From NCBI RefSeq assembly GCF_000147675.1, contig NZ_ADGQ01000060.1, positions 116,586-180,585 of the forward strand: a stretch of 64,000 bases of DNA. Reading direction: 5' to 3'. Shown here in pieces: positions 25,045 to 35,080 of this stretch. Below the pieces are notes generated by a model that did no database searches, was not told the origin of the DNA, and worked only from the letters and a program-made list of their open reading frames with translations. Every line of letters begins with the position of its first letter. Positions within the stretch are counted from its first letter, which is position 1. Made by a program: the position numbers and the translations under genes. Source of the stretch: Peptostreptococcus stomatis DSM 17678. GTDB lineage: Bacteria; Bacillota; Clostridia; Peptostreptococcales; Peptostreptococcaceae.

Positions 25045-25233
25045 GTTACAAAAATAAGTTACAAAATGTAACTTTTATTTTAAGGTTACAAACTAGTATT
25101 TGCAATATATACAGTCTTGATGATGAAATTTTATCTAAAAAAATGGTTGCTTTTTTGTAATTTTTGTATTAGAATAAAGAAGTCGGATCGATTAAAGTAA
25201 CAAAAATGATACAAAAAGTTACAGCGGTGTAAT
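25045..25233 (+). promoter_or_regulatory. Promoter region with repeated GTTACA boxes (WalR-like)
   Basis: The 556-base gap before the 3D-domain gene holds a promoter, TTGCTT (25147-25152), 17 bases, TAGAAT (25170-25175). GTTACA-type hexamers occur at 25045, 25058, 25085, 25197 (GTAACA), 25208 (GATACA) and 25218, with inverted copies at 25067 (TGTAAC) and 25228 (TGTAAT). On the minus strand these read TGTAAC, like the WalR half-site TGTWAH, and 25197/25208 have its 11-base period. The rest of 24776-25044 is AT-rich with nothing recognised. Confidence 0.5.
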
Positions 25234-25331
25234 TAATACGATAAGACAAAATGAATATAATTATTCAAAAAAGAAAGGATGAATAAAGTTGAGATTTTTG
25301 CTTTTTTTATCCAAACTAAGGAGGATATTGT

Positions 25332-25973
25332 ATGAAGAAAATATTGGGAAAGATAGTCTGTATGGCTTTTATATTAATTTTTGCATTTGGAGGAAGTATG
25401 TCAGATGCTAAGTCAATACTAGGAACAAGTGGTTGGTCTAAATCAAATGGTAGACAGGTATATGTGGGTTCTAACGGTAAGAACATTAAAGGTTGGAATA
25501 GAATCAGTGGTTTGTGGTTCTACTTTAATTCTTCAGGTCACATGGTAACAGGAACTCAGAATATAAATGGTAAAACATACCAGTTTAACAATGATGGAAG
25601 TTACAATAGGGAAGTGCCTGCTACAAAGACAAGCAACTACACTACTTCAACTTCTAATGGTAAGGTTAAGTACTATGACAAGAGTGGTAACTACTTGGGT
25701 ACAGGTAAGAAGTATATCTCTAATGCCAGTGCTTATACTGGAGATACTACTACTGCATCAGGACAGAGACCAAGGTGGGGTACTATAGCAGTAGATCCTA
25801 AGGTTATACCTCTAGGATCTAAGGTGTATGTACCATACTATGACAAGGTATTTATAGCCAACGATACAGGTGGTATCATCAGGGGTACAATGATCGATAT
25901 ATTCATGAATTCTGCTTCAAATATGAGAAAGTTTGGTAGAAGGAATATTGAGATTATAGTACTTGATAGGTAG
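25332..25973 (+). CDS. Secreted wall protein: choline-binding-type repeats plus 3D domain
   Basis: The product has 213 residues. A signal peptide (cut near MSDAKS) is followed by two or three cell-wall-binding type 1 repeats (GWNRISGLWFYFNSSGHMVTG, and INGKTYQFNNDG). The C-terminal half is a 3D domain: SAYTGDTTTASGQRPRWGTI, VDPKVIPLGSKVYVP and IANDTGGIIRGTMIDIFM with the three catalytic-type aspartates. 3D domains share the double-psi barrel of MltA-type lytic transglycosylases and Sps peptidoglycan hydrolases, so wall cleavage is likely. AAGGAGGAT precedes the ATG. The WalR-like boxes upstream fit a cell-wall regulon. Confidence 0.85.
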   Translation: MKKILGKIVCMAFILIFAFGGSMSDAKSILGTSGWSKSNGRQVYVGSNGKNIKGWNRISGLWFYFNSSGHMVTGTQNINGKTYQFNNDGSYNREVPATKTSNYTTSTSNGKVKYYDKSGNYLGTGKKYISNASAYTGDTTTASGQRPRWGTIAVDPKVIPLGSKVYVPYYDKVFIANDTGGIIRGTMIDIFMNSASNMRKFGRRNIEIIVLDR

Positions 25974-26131
25974 TAAATATATAACTAGAAAACTTTAACA
26001 AATATGAAATTTAGATTTCGAGTCAGTAATTAAGTTTTATCTTGATTTAGAAGAGAGCACAAGGTGGCGAGAAATTTAAAAGATAATAACTCAAGCAAGA
26101 CCTTAAAAAGTATTACCTAATAAAAGAATAG

Positions 26132-26184
26132 AAGAAAGACCCTAACCGACCAGTCAAGAGGACTAGAAGGCTAGGGTCTTTCTT
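26132..26184. terminator. Terminator-like hairpin between convergent genes
   Basis: A 13-bp stem aagaaagacccta/tagggtctttctt (26132-26144 with 26172-26184) lies between the 3D-domain gene and the minus-strand regulator. T tracts are imperfect on both sides. Confidence 0.7.
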
Positions 26185-26210
26185 ATGAGTTCAATTTTAA
26201 AATTATAAGT

Positions 26211-26777
26211 TTATCTTACTTCAAGTTTATTAGTGGCACAAATCATATGTGCCTTGTGTACAGAAATATTCTTGAATTTATACCTAAGGTCAGGTGGTAT
26301 CCTCATAGTATCACCTTTTTTTAGTTGAATAGACTTACCATCATCAGTTTGAACAATAATACTGCCCTTTTCAATGTGGATTATATCATCAGAAACGGTT
26401 TTTCCAAGTGGCTGGTAATTAGTTTCTGAATGAGCATGAAATATTATTCTTACAAGGTTGATGCTCTGAGTAGTAGACCTAGTTGTGAGCAACTGAAATT
26501 CAAGGTTGTTCCTACATGGGTAGACAATAGTGGATAGGGTGTCAGACCTTCTAACCAGGTTTTCTAAAACAACAGGTTCTTCTAATAAAGAGGAGAGGCT
26601 AGTATTCATGGTATCTGCTATAGAGTTCAATACACTCAGGCTAGGGTTTCCAACACCTCTTTCTAATTGACTAAGCAGAGCAGTACTAATTCCGGACATG
26701 TCAGAGAAATCTTTAATAGTTAAGTTGTTACTTTTTCTGTATTCTATAAGTCTGTTGCTAAGTTGAATAATATCCAT
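26211..26777 (-). CDS. XRE-family regulator with C-terminal cupin domain
   Basis: The product has 188 residues. The N-terminal helix-turn-helix (about 5-60) contains LTIKDFSDMSGISTALLSQL followed by ERGVGNPSLSVLNSIA. The C-terminal half is a cupin (IIHIEKGSIIVQTDDG, then LKKGDTMRIPPDLRYKFKNI), which usually senses a small molecule. Proteins of this plan (PuuR/SinR-cupin type) regulate polyamine, amino-acid or sugar genes. The target is unknown; it is transcribed divergently from ruvC, 226 bases away, so self-regulation is the only safe guess. Confidence 0.85.
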   Translation of the reverse strand: MDIIQLSNRLIEYRKSNNLTIKDFSDMSGISTALLSQLERGVGNPSLSVLNSIADTMNTSLSSLLEEPVVLENLVRRSDTLSTIVYPCRNNLEFQLLTTRSTTQSINLVRIIFHAHSETNYQPLGKTVSDDIIHIEKGSIIVQTDDGKSIQLKKGDTMRIPPDLRYKFKNISVHKAHMICATNKLEVR

Positions 26778-27003
26778 GATAGCCTCCTATAATATAAAAA
26801 TTATATAATATCATTGACGATACAATATTGACAAGTGCTTAATACAATGATTAGCAATAATAATTATATTATAACATTTGTATGTAAAAAGGGGTATATA
26901 TTATAAAAAAATATTTGTATTAAATCAAATTGTTATATTTTTTCATATGTGTTAAAATTAAATGTAATGCACAATAGGCATATAGTGATAAAGGGAAGGT
27001 ATT

Positions 27004-27501
27004 ATGATAATTTTAGGGATAGATCCAGGCCTGGCTATTATTGGCTATGGTTTGGTTGAATATAAAAATAATAGGTTTAGGACTATAGACTACGGGGCTA
27101 TAACTACGCCAGCAGGTATGTCTACTGTAGAGAGGTTGGAGAGGATATACAAGGGTATGAACCAACTATTTCACATGTATGATATTGATGAGGTTGGTAT
27201 AGAGGAGCTATTTTTTAATAAGAATGTTAAAACTGCCATCACAGTAGCCCAGGCTAGGGGGGTAATACTATTATCATGCCAGCACCATGCCAAGCCAACC
27301 TACGAATATACACCCCTTCAGGTAAAGCAAGGTGTATGTGGCTATGGTAGGGCTGATAAACCCCAGGTCCAAAAGATGGTGACCTCTTTTTTGAATCTTA
27401 AGGAAGTACCAAAGCCAGATGATGTTGCAGATGCCCTGGCTGTGGCCATCTGCCATGCCCATTCTAACCGCTTGGGCAAGGAATTAAGTAAGTTTGAATA
27501 A
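27004..27501 (+). CDS. ruvC: Holliday junction resolvase RuvC
   Basis: The product has 165 residues. It cleaves Holliday junctions symmetrically as part of RuvABC. The RNase H-like active site is complete: Asp in LGIDPGLAIIGYG, Glu in VGIEELFF and the paired Asp in KPDDVADALAVAICHAH. First gene of ruvCAB, 14 bases from ruvA. Confidence 0.96.
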   Translation: MIILGIDPGLAIIGYGLVEYKNNRFRTIDYGAITTPAGMSTVERLERIYKGMNQLFHMYDIDEVGIEELFFNKNVKTAITVAQARGVILLSCQHHAKPTYEYTPLQVKQGVCGYGRADKPQVQKMVTSFLNLKEVPKPDDVADALAVAICHAHSNRLGKELSKFE

Positions 27502-27515
27502 TAGGAGTGATATAA

Positions 27516-28127
27516 ATGATAGGATATATTAAGGGCACAGTTGAATATATAGGTATAGACTATGTGCTTATTGAAAATAATGAAATAGGTTACAAGCTGA
27601 ATGCATCTAGCAATACCCTGTCCCAACTAAATGAAGGTGATAGGGTTAAGGTATACACAAAGATGATAGTGAGAGAGGATGATATCAGCCTATGTGGATT
27701 TTATTCTAAGGAAGAATTGGAGATGTTTAATCTTTTAACATCTGTATCCAAGATAGGGACTAAGTTGGGGCTTGCTATTCTTTCTTTTGCTACGCCATCC
27801 CAGCTCCACCTATATATTTCGACTTCTGACACCAAGACCCTGTCGAAGGCTCCCGGAGTTGGAAAGAAGACCGCTGAGAGGATGGTCTTGGAATTAAAGG
27901 ACAGGTTGGGCAAGTTAAGTATAAGTGGTGAGGACTTTGTTGGAAAACCAACTGTGTCTATGCCAACTACTAGCGATGGTGAAGCCATAGATGCCTTGAT
28001 TGCCCTGGGTTATACAGGTCAGGAATCAAAGGTGGCTGTAGACTTTGTTAAACAGCCAGGTATGGGGGTTGAAGATATAGTAAAGAAGGCCCTAGAGTAT
28101 ATTTTGAAGACTAACTTTAAATTCTAA
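27516..28127 (+). CDS. ruvA: Holliday junction DNA helicase subunit RuvA
   Basis: The product has 203 residues: an N-terminal OB fold (MIGYIKGTVEYIGIDYVLIE), tandem helix-hairpin-helix motifs (LTSVSKIGTKLGLAILS and LSKAPGVGKKTAERMVLEL) and a C-terminal RuvB-binding domain (EAIDALIALGYTGQESKVAV). It holds the junction in a square planar form for the RuvB motors. Confidence 0.96.
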   Translation: MIGYIKGTVEYIGIDYVLIENNEIGYKLNASSNTLSQLNEGDRVKVYTKMIVREDDISLCGFYSKEELEMFNLLTSVSKIGTKLGLAILSFATPSQLHLYISTSDTKTLSKAPGVGKKTAERMVLELKDRLGKLSISGEDFVGKPTVSMPTTSDGEAIDALIALGYTGQESKVAVDFVKQPGMGVEDIVKKALEYILKTNFKF

Positions 28128-28142
28128 TAGGAGGTAGCTGGT

Positions 28143-29156
28143 ATGGATGAAGAACGTATAATTACTTCCAGTATGAAGGAAGAAGATTTTGATATAGAAA
28201 ATAGCCTGAGACCCAAGTCTCTAGATGAGTATTTAGGCCAGGAAAAGTCCAAAGAGCAGTTGAGGATATTTATTGATGCTGCCAAGTCGAGGAGCGAGTC
28301 TCTAGACCATGTCCTTTTGTATGGACCTCCAGGTCTTGGTAAGACGACTCTTGCAAGTATCATAGCCAATGAGATGGGTGTTAATTTGAGGATTACATCC
28401 GGGCCTGCCATAGAGAGGGCGGGAGATTTAGCTGCGATTTTGACAAATTTACAGGAAAATGACGTCTTGTTTATTGACGAGATACACAGGATAAATAGGA
28501 GTGTAGAAGAGGTCCTATACCCAGCCATGGAAGACTTTTGTCTGGATATAATAATAGGCAAGGGACCATCTGCCAGGAGTATAAGACTAGACCTACCTAA
28601 GTTTACCCTTATTGGGGCTACAACCAGGGCGGGTATGCTGACTAACCCCCTAAGAGATAGGTTTGGGGTTATTTGTAAACTGGACTACTACAAGGAAGAT
28701 GAATTAGCTGAAATAGTACGCAGGTCATCTGGCATATTAAATGCAGGCATTATGGATGATGGTGCAGTTGAGATAGCAAGAAGGTCTAGGGGGACTCCGA
28801 GAATTGCAAATAGGCTACTAAAGAGGGTCAGGGACTTTGCCCAGGTCAAGGCCGATGGTAATATTACCGACCAAGTGACCCAGGCAGCCCTTGAGTTATT
28901 GGGCGTGGATTCTCTGGGTTTAGACTTTGTTGATAAGAAGCTTTTGATGACGATTATAGAAAAGTTTAATGGGGGTCCTGTAGGTCTGGATACCCTGGCT
29001 GCATCTATAGGTGAGGATAGAAATACTATAGAAGATGTATATGAGCCTTACCTCTTGCAATTAGGCTTTATAAACAGGGCACCTAGGGGTAGGATAGCCA
29101 TGCCAAGGGCCTATCAACATTTGGGTATCCCATATGAAGAAAAGAAGAAAAAATAG
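28143..29156 (+). CDS. ruvB: Holliday junction branch-migration ATPase RuvB
   Basis: The product has 337 residues of the AAA+ family. Walker A is [12 protein letters not shown], Walker B is [10 protein letters not shown], sensor 1 is [18 protein letters not shown], and a C-terminal winged helix ([20 protein letters not shown]) follows. The 15-base spacing from ruvA and the GGAGGTAGC ribosome site support an operon. Confidence 0.97.
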   Translation: MDEERIITSSMKEEDFDIENSLRPKSLDEYLGQEKSKEQLRIFIDAAKSRSESLDHVLLYGPPGLGKTTLASIIANEMGVNLRITSGPAIERAGDLAAILTNLQENDVLFIDEIHRINRSVEEVLYPAMEDFCLDIIIGKGPSARSIRLDLPKFTLIGATTRAGMLTNPLRDRFGVICKLDYYKEDELAEIVRRSSGILNAGIMDDGAVEIARRSRGTPRIANRLLKRVRDFAQVKADGNITDQVTQAALELLGVDSLGLDFVDKKLLMTIIEKFNGGPVGLDTLAASIGEDRNTIEDVYEPYLLQLGFINRAPRGRIAMPRAYQHLGIPYEEKKKK

Positions 29157-29171
29157 TAATTGAGGTGAGAT

Positions 29172-30197
29172 ATGAAGACCAGTGATTTTAAATACGACCT
29201 ACCAGAAGAGTTGATTGCCCAAGTTCCTATTGAGGACAGGTCTAGTTCAAGGTTGATGGTGGTTGATAAGAATACAGGCCAGATAGAACACAGGGTTTTT
29301 AAGGATATAATAGATTATTTAGAAGAAGGAGACTGTCTAGTCCTAAATGATACGAGGGTAATACCAGCCAGGCTTATAGGCGAAAAGGTTGGGTCTGGTG
29401 GCAAGATGGAGTTTTTGCTCTTGAAGAGAAATGAAGATGATACTTGGGAGACCCTTGTAAAACCAGGTAAGAGGGCCAAGCTTGGGGCAAGATTTTCTTT
29501 TGGTGGAGGTAAACTATTTGCAGATGTAGTCGATATACTTGAAGATGGTTCAAGGTTGGTTAAGTTTGACTATGATGGTATCTTTGAGGAAATTTTAGAC
29601 GAACTAGGCAATATGCCCCTGCCTCCATATATAACAGAAAAGCTAGAGGATAAGGAAAGGTACCAGACTGTATATTCAAAGCATAATGGATCAGCTGCAG
29701 CACCCACAGCAGGCTTGCATTTCACAGACCAACTACTTGACCAGATAAGGGCCAAGGGGGTAAAGACTGCCTTTGTAACCCTGCATGTTGGTTTGGGTAC
29801 TTTTAGGCCAGTCAAGGTTGATGATGTAGGCCAACACAAGATGCATTCGGAGTTTTATATGGTAACACAAGAGGCTGCAGATATGATTAATGAAGCCAGG
29901 GTCAAGTCTAAGAGGGTTATCTGTGTGGGGACTACTAGTTGTAGGACTATAGAGTCTGCATCCAAACCAGACGGTAGGCTGGAAGCTAAAAGTGGCTGGA
30001 CAGATATCTTTATATACCCAGGCTATAAGTTTAAGGTATGTGATAATTTGATTACTAATTTTCACCTACCAGAATCTACTTTGATTATGTTGGTAAGTGC
30101 CCTATCAAGTAAGGAAAACATATTAAATGCCTATAAATCAGCAGTGGAAGAAAGATATAGGTTCTTTAGTTTTGGGGACGCAATGTTCCTGAAATAA
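29172..30197 (+). CDS. queA: S-adenosylmethionine:tRNA ribosyltransferase-isomerase
   Basis: The product has 341 residues. It transfers the ribosyl group of SAM to preQ1 in tRNA, giving epoxyqueuosine. Family marks include [44 protein letters not shown] and [11 protein letters not shown]. It adjoins tgt, its partner in queuosine synthesis. Confidence 0.96.
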   Translation: MKTSDFKYDLPEELIAQVPIEDRSSSRLMVVDKNTGQIEHRVFKDIIDYLEEGDCLVLNDTRVIPARLIGEKVGSGGKMEFLLLKRNEDDTWETLVKPGKRAKLGARFSFGGGKLFADVVDILEDGSRLVKFDYDGIFEEILDELGNMPLPPYITEKLEDKERYQTVYSKHNGSAAAPTAGLHFTDQLLDQIRAKGVKTAFVTLHVGLGTFRPVKVDDVGQHKMHSEFYMVTQEAADMINEARVKSKRVICVGTTSCRTIESASKPDGRLEAKSGWTDIFIYPGYKFKVCDNLITNFHLPESTLIMLVSALSSKENILNAYKSAVEERYRFFSFGDAMFLK

Positions 30198-30212
30198 TTT
30201 TTGGGGATTTAG

Positions 30213-31391
<1,179 letters not shown>

Positions 31392-31446
31392 TATCTAGAT
31401 GGTTTATAATATAACATATATGATTTAATATAAAGGAGGGTATAAA

Positions 31447-31767
31447 ATGCCACAGAATCAGATGATCATGGGAATTGGTATTTGGATATTGATATTCGTA
31501 ATATTCTATTTCATACTAATAAGACCACAAAAACAAAAGGAAAAGAAACTTAATGAGATGAGAAATTCTATTGATAAGGGTGATACTGTTATTACAGTTG
31601 GTGGTATAATAGCCAAGGTAACAAGGGTTGAAGAAGATAGAATAATACTTGAATTAGGTCCAAATAGAACTAAGGTTCCATTCGAGAAATGGGCTATAGG
31701 TAGGGTTATTGAAAAGGCAGCCAAGGACGAAGAAGCTGTTGAAGTAGAAGAAAAGTTGGAACAGTAA
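31447..31767 (+). CDS. yajC: Preprotein translocase subunit YajC
   Basis: The product has 106 residues. One N-terminal membrane helix is followed by the signature FYFILIRPQKQKEKKLNEM and GDTVITVGGIIAKV. It is an accessory of the SecDF-YajC complex. In clostridia the order tgt-yajC-scfA-scfB is common, which fits the SCIFF peptide gene immediately downstream. Confidence 0.93.
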   Translation: MPQNQMIMGIGIWILIFVIFYFILIRPQKQKEKKLNEMRNSIDKGDTVITVGGIIAKVTRVEEDRIILELGPNRTKVPFEKWAIGRVIEKAAKDEEAVEVEEKLEQ

Positions 31768-31820
31768 TACCAGGTGGTATGTGAAAAATACTACTCAATT
31801 TACCATATATATGGTATAAT
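31767..31820 (+). promoter_or_regulatory. Palindromic promoter region of the SCIFF gene
   Basis: TATAAT at 31815-31820 lies 33 bases before the scfA start, with only a weak -35 (tactca, 31792-31797). The perfect 16-bp palindrome taccatatatatggta (31801-31816) runs into the -10 box. A second dyad, atacca-gg-tggtat (31767-31780), shares the ACCA/TGGT arms. Two related operator sites are likely. Confidence 0.5.
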
Positions 31821-31852
31821 GAGAGGAGAAAAATTATTTTGGAGGGATTATC

Positions 31853-31996
31853 ATGGAGAAAAAACATGTAAAAACTCTTTCAAAGGCTACTTTAAAGGAA
31901 AGTGCAGCAAAGGGCGGATGTGGTGAATGCCAGACTTCTTGCCAGTCTGCTTGCAAGACTTCTTGTACAGTTGCTAACCAAGAGTGCGAAAGATAG
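31853..31996 (+). CDS. scfA: SCIFF ranthipeptide precursor (six cysteines in forty-five)
   Basis: The product has 47 residues, opening MEKKHVKTLSKATLKESAAK and continuing GGCGECQTSCQSACKTSCTV, with cysteines at 23, 26, 30, 34, 38 and 45. This is the near-invariant SCIFF peptide of clostridia, a RiPP in which a radical SAM SPASM enzyme makes thioether links from Cys to other residues. GGAGGG lies 6 bases before the ATG. The maturase scfB normally follows at once but is absent here; a terminator (32011-32036) and then an unrelated CWB2 gene follow. Confidence 0.93.
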   Translation: MEKKHVKTLSKATLKESAAKGGCGECQTSCQSACKTSCTVANQECER

Positions 31997-32010
31997 TATT
32001 CGAAAAGTAG

Positions 32011-32036
32011 AAGACAGCCTTTATGGCTGTCTTTTC
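32011..32036 (+). terminator. Terminator after the SCIFF gene
   Basis: Stem aagacagcc/ggctgtctt (32011-32019 with 32025-32033) followed by TT, with flanking cgaaaa/ttttcg able to extend it. Confidence 0.85.
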
Positions 32037-32065
32037 GTATCAATAGAAAAAGGGGAGGTAAAAAG

Positions 32066-33019
32066 ATGAAACTTAGGAAAAGAGCGGCATCCCTAGTATT
32101 ATCACTAACTATGTTGGCTTGTAGTTTGGCATCTGCTAGTGCCTTGTCATATAGTGAAATACAGCAGATAAAGGGAAATGATAGGTATGCCACAGCCAGT
32201 GGTATAGCTGGGGAATATGGCCTATATGACTCGGTAATATTGGTAAATGCTGACAAGAACAAGTTGGCAGATGGCTTGAGTGCCAGTGGTTTGGCAGGTG
32301 TAATAAAAGCACCTATACTTTTGGTACATAAAGATAGCATACCAAATGAAGCACAGTTAAGAATGGAGATTGCTAAGAAAATATATATTATAGGTTCTAA
32401 TGATTCTGTGAGTTCTGATATAGAAAATAGACTAAGGAGCCAGGGAGGCTTTACAGTTAAGAGAATTGGTGGTCAGAACAGGTATGAAACTAGTAATAAT
32501 GTTGCCAACGAGATTTTAAGTATAAAGGGGGCTGTTGGTAAGGTATTTATAGCAAATGGAAGTAGGGGAGAGGCAGATGCCATGAGTATCTCTGCCGTTG
32601 CGGCCAGGGATGGTGAACCTATCCTACTTACTAACGGAACTAGTATAAGTAGTACAGCCAGAACTATATCAGAAACTACTAAGAATGTATATGCAATAGG
32701 TGGTGTTGACTCTATATCATCTAGACTTGTAAGTTCACTAGGTGCTGTAAGGGTTAGTGGTAACAGTAGGTATCTGACAAATACACAGGTAATAAGAACA
32801 TTCTACAGGGATACACCATACAAGTACATATTAAGTGATGGTTATAAGCTAGTCGATGCCTTGACAGGTGGACCTCTAGCAGGTAGAAATAATGCCCCAA
32901 TAGTACTAGTTAGTGCTAACAGTGACAAGTCAGTACTAAGAGGTGCTAAATCCTTAATATCTTTGGGAGGAATCAGTCAAAGCGTATTGACTAAGTGTGC
33001 GGCTGAGACAAATAGGTAG
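32066..33019 (+). CDS. Secreted protein made only of CWB2 repeats
   Basis: The product has 317 residues. A signal peptide (cut near SASA) leads directly into three CWB2 repeats that fill the protein; repeat openings are IKGNDRYATA, RIGGQNRYETS and RVSGNSRYLTN. There is no effector domain, unlike the wall flavoprotein at 1967. It may serve as a wall ligand competitor or S-layer filler, or interact with the wall polymer made by the LTA-synthase-like enzyme encoded just downstream; that link is inferred from adjacency. Confidence 0.88.
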   Translation: MKLRKRAASLVLSLTMLACSLASASALSYSEIQQIKGNDRYATASGIAGEYGLYDSVILVNADKNKLADGLSASGLAGVIKAPILLVHKDSIPNEAQLRMEIAKKIYIIGSNDSVSSDIENRLRSQGGFTVKRIGGQNRYETSNNVANEILSIKGAVGKVFIANGSRGEADAMSISAVAARDGEPILLTNGTSISSTARTISETTKNVYAIGGVDSISSRLVSSLGAVRVSGNSRYLTNTQVIRTFYRDTPYKYILSDGYKLVDALTGGPLAGRNNAPIVLVSANSDKSVLRGAKSLISLGGISQSVLTKCAAETNR

Positions 33020-33023
33020 AATT

Positions 33024-35015
33024 ATGAGATATAACAAGCAGAAATATGAAGGTAAATTAGATTTAATAGTTTTAATTGTATATTCATTGTTTTTGTTTGG
33101 CCTTATAGAGACAATTAATAGGCGAAGTTTTATTAAATTTATAGACTTCGCCTTAGATTTTCCGATCCAGTTTTTTATTAACTACTTTTTGATTTTTATA
33201 ATACTAGGTGTATCATTATTTTTAAAGAGGAAAGTATTTTACTATTATATAGCCAGTAGCTTACTATTGATACTGGCTATTAGCAGTTCTGTTTTATACA
33301 CTTTGAGAGGAATGCCCTTGTCACCCTATGACCTTGTATCATACAAGGAGGCCTTAAATATTGCCAATGTATTTTTAGATGCCAGGTTTATGGTTGCCGG
33401 ACTTGCCTTTTTAGCATTGGTTATAATTTTATCAATCGTTTCTTTTAGGTCATTTAAGACAGCTAATAGGATTAGGAATAAATCTGACCTGGGTGTTCTT
33501 TTGGTTGTTGCAACCATATTCTTTATAGTGGTTCCCCAACTAAAGGCTGCCAAGATTGTAACGGAAATAGCCTGGGATCCGGGCTTGTCCTATGAGACTA
33601 ATGGCTTGGTTTTCTCCTTTGTAGATGAGACTTTTATGTCAATCAGGAAAAAACCACACGGGTACAGTAAGGACAGTGTAGAGGCTATTAGGTCAGACTT
33701 GGATAAAGAGGTTAAAAAAGACAAGAGGCTTATAAGGACAGGTGATGACAGACCAGATATAATCTTTGTTCAATTGGAGGGTTTTATGGACCCTACTAGG
33801 TTAAAAGGTTGTAATTATAATATAGACCCAATGCCAAACCTGAGAAAGATGATGGACAAGTACACATCTGGACTCATGAATGTACCAGTTACAGGTGGTG
33901 GTACGGCAAGGACAGAGTATGAAGTCATGTCTGGATTTAATTTTGACTACTTAAACCAGGGGGAAATTCCCTACCAGACATTCCTAGCTAAGAGACCATC
34001 TATATCCATAGCAAGTCAAATGAGGTCAGAAGGATATAAGTCTAAGGCTATCCACAACTTCAATTCCAGTTTCTATAATAGGCGAGAGGGCTATGAAAAT
34101 ATAGGCTACCAGAAGTTTATCAGTCTTGAGACTATGACGAATGTTGAGCACACTCCAATGTGGTGGCCAAAGGACAAGATATTGACTAGGTATATAATGG
34201 GTGAGTTGAATCAAGACAAGGGCAAGTCCATGATATTTACCATATCTACCCAGGGCCATAGCAAGTATCCTATTAGCAATATGGATATGGATTACAAGGT
34301 TAAGCTAGTGGATTCAAAGCTGGCAAAACAAGACCAAAACCAGATTAACTATTATGCAAACCAAGTCTATGAGATGGACCTATTTGTGAGGGACTTGAAG
34401 GCCAGCCTGGATGCCAGGAAGAAAAATTATGTCCTGGTTGTCTATGGGGACCACCTTCCTGCCCTAAATATAATCACACGAAATATGTCAGGTGTAGATA
34501 AATTTTCATCTCTATTTGCATTGATAGATAATATGGGTATCAAGAAAAGGTCTGTTCCAAAGGACCTTCAGGGCTACCAGTTGTCTACTATGGTCATGGA
34601 CCTTGCCGGGCTTAAGTATGGACCAATGAATATGGTCCACACCTACCTTAAAGATAGGTCTGACTACCAGGATAAGATGAAACTAGTCCAGTATGATATC
34701 TTGTTTGGTAAGAGGTACTTCTTGAAGGAGTCAGAAAAGCCGATAAAAAATAATAAGATGCAGTTAGGTACTAGGGATATGAAGCTTGAGTCCGTAGAGA
34801 AAAAGGATGGCAAGGTCTATATTAAGGGGCAGGGAATAAATAGAAACACAAGGTTATACATCGGAGGGGAAGAAGCCCAGGTATACTTTGTAGATGATAA
34901 GACCCTGCTATTGAAGGCCCCAAATTATAGGGGGAAAAAGATAGTATACCTTGAAATATTGGATAGCGATGAAAAGCCAATTTATAGGTCAAATACCTTA
35001 GTATATAAATTTTAG
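33024..35015 (+). CDS. LTA synthase-like sulfatase-family membrane enzyme
   Basis: The product has 663 residues. Five membrane helices fill residues 1-190. The extracellular sulfatase-fold domain has metal ligand Glu in VQLEGFMDPTRL, the Thr nucleophile region GGGTARTEYEVMSGFN, and Asp-His in VVYGDHLPALN. LtaS-type enzymes polymerise glycerol phosphate or add phosphoglycerol to wall polymers. An extra C-terminal ~75 residues (MKLESVEKKDGKVYIKGQG onwards) form an IPT/TIG-like beta domain. The ATG at 33024, 4 bases after the preceding stop, is chosen over the overlapping GTG at 32997. Confidence 0.85.
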   Translation: MRYNKQKYEGKLDLIVLIVYSLFLFGLIETINRRSFIKFIDFALDFPIQFFINYFLIFIILGVSLFLKRKVFYYYIASSLLLILAISSSVLYTLRGMPLSPYDLVSYKEALNIANVFLDARFMVAGLAFLALVIILSIVSFRSFKTANRIRNKSDLGVLLVVATIFFIVVPQLKAAKIVTEIAWDPGLSYETNGLVFSFVDETFMSIRKKPHGYSKDSVEAIRSDLDKEVKKDKRLIRTGDDRPDIIFVQLEGFMDPTRLKGCNYNIDPMPNLRKMMDKYTSGLMNVPVTGGGTARTEYEVMSGFNFDYLNQGEIPYQTFLAKRPSISIASQMRSEGYKSKAIHNFNSSFYNRREGYENIGYQKFISLETMTNVEHTPMWWPKDKILTRYIMGELNQDKGKSMIFTISTQGHSKYPISNMDMDYKVKLVDSKLAKQDQNQINYYANQVYEMDLFVRDLKASLDARKKNYVLVVYGDHLPALNIITRNMSGVDKFSSLFALIDNMGIKKRSVPKDLQGYQLSTMVMDLAGLKYGPMNMVHTYLKDRSDYQDKMKLVQYDILFGKRYFLKESEKPIKNNKMQLGTRDMKLESVEKKDGKVYIKGQGINRNTRLYIGGEEAQVYFVDDKTLLLKAPNYRGKKIVYLEILDSDEKPIYRSNTLVYKF

Positions 35016-35080
35016 GGACCCATATGGGTTCTTAAAATTTGTGGATTTTTACTTAATCTGAGAGTTTTATGGAGGAAGAA

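Noticed and set aside
24776-25331. c-di-AMP riboswitch before the 3D-domain gene
   Set aside because: Such switches often precede wall hydrolases, but I could not find the conserved core motifs; only TGTAAC-type boxes are visible.
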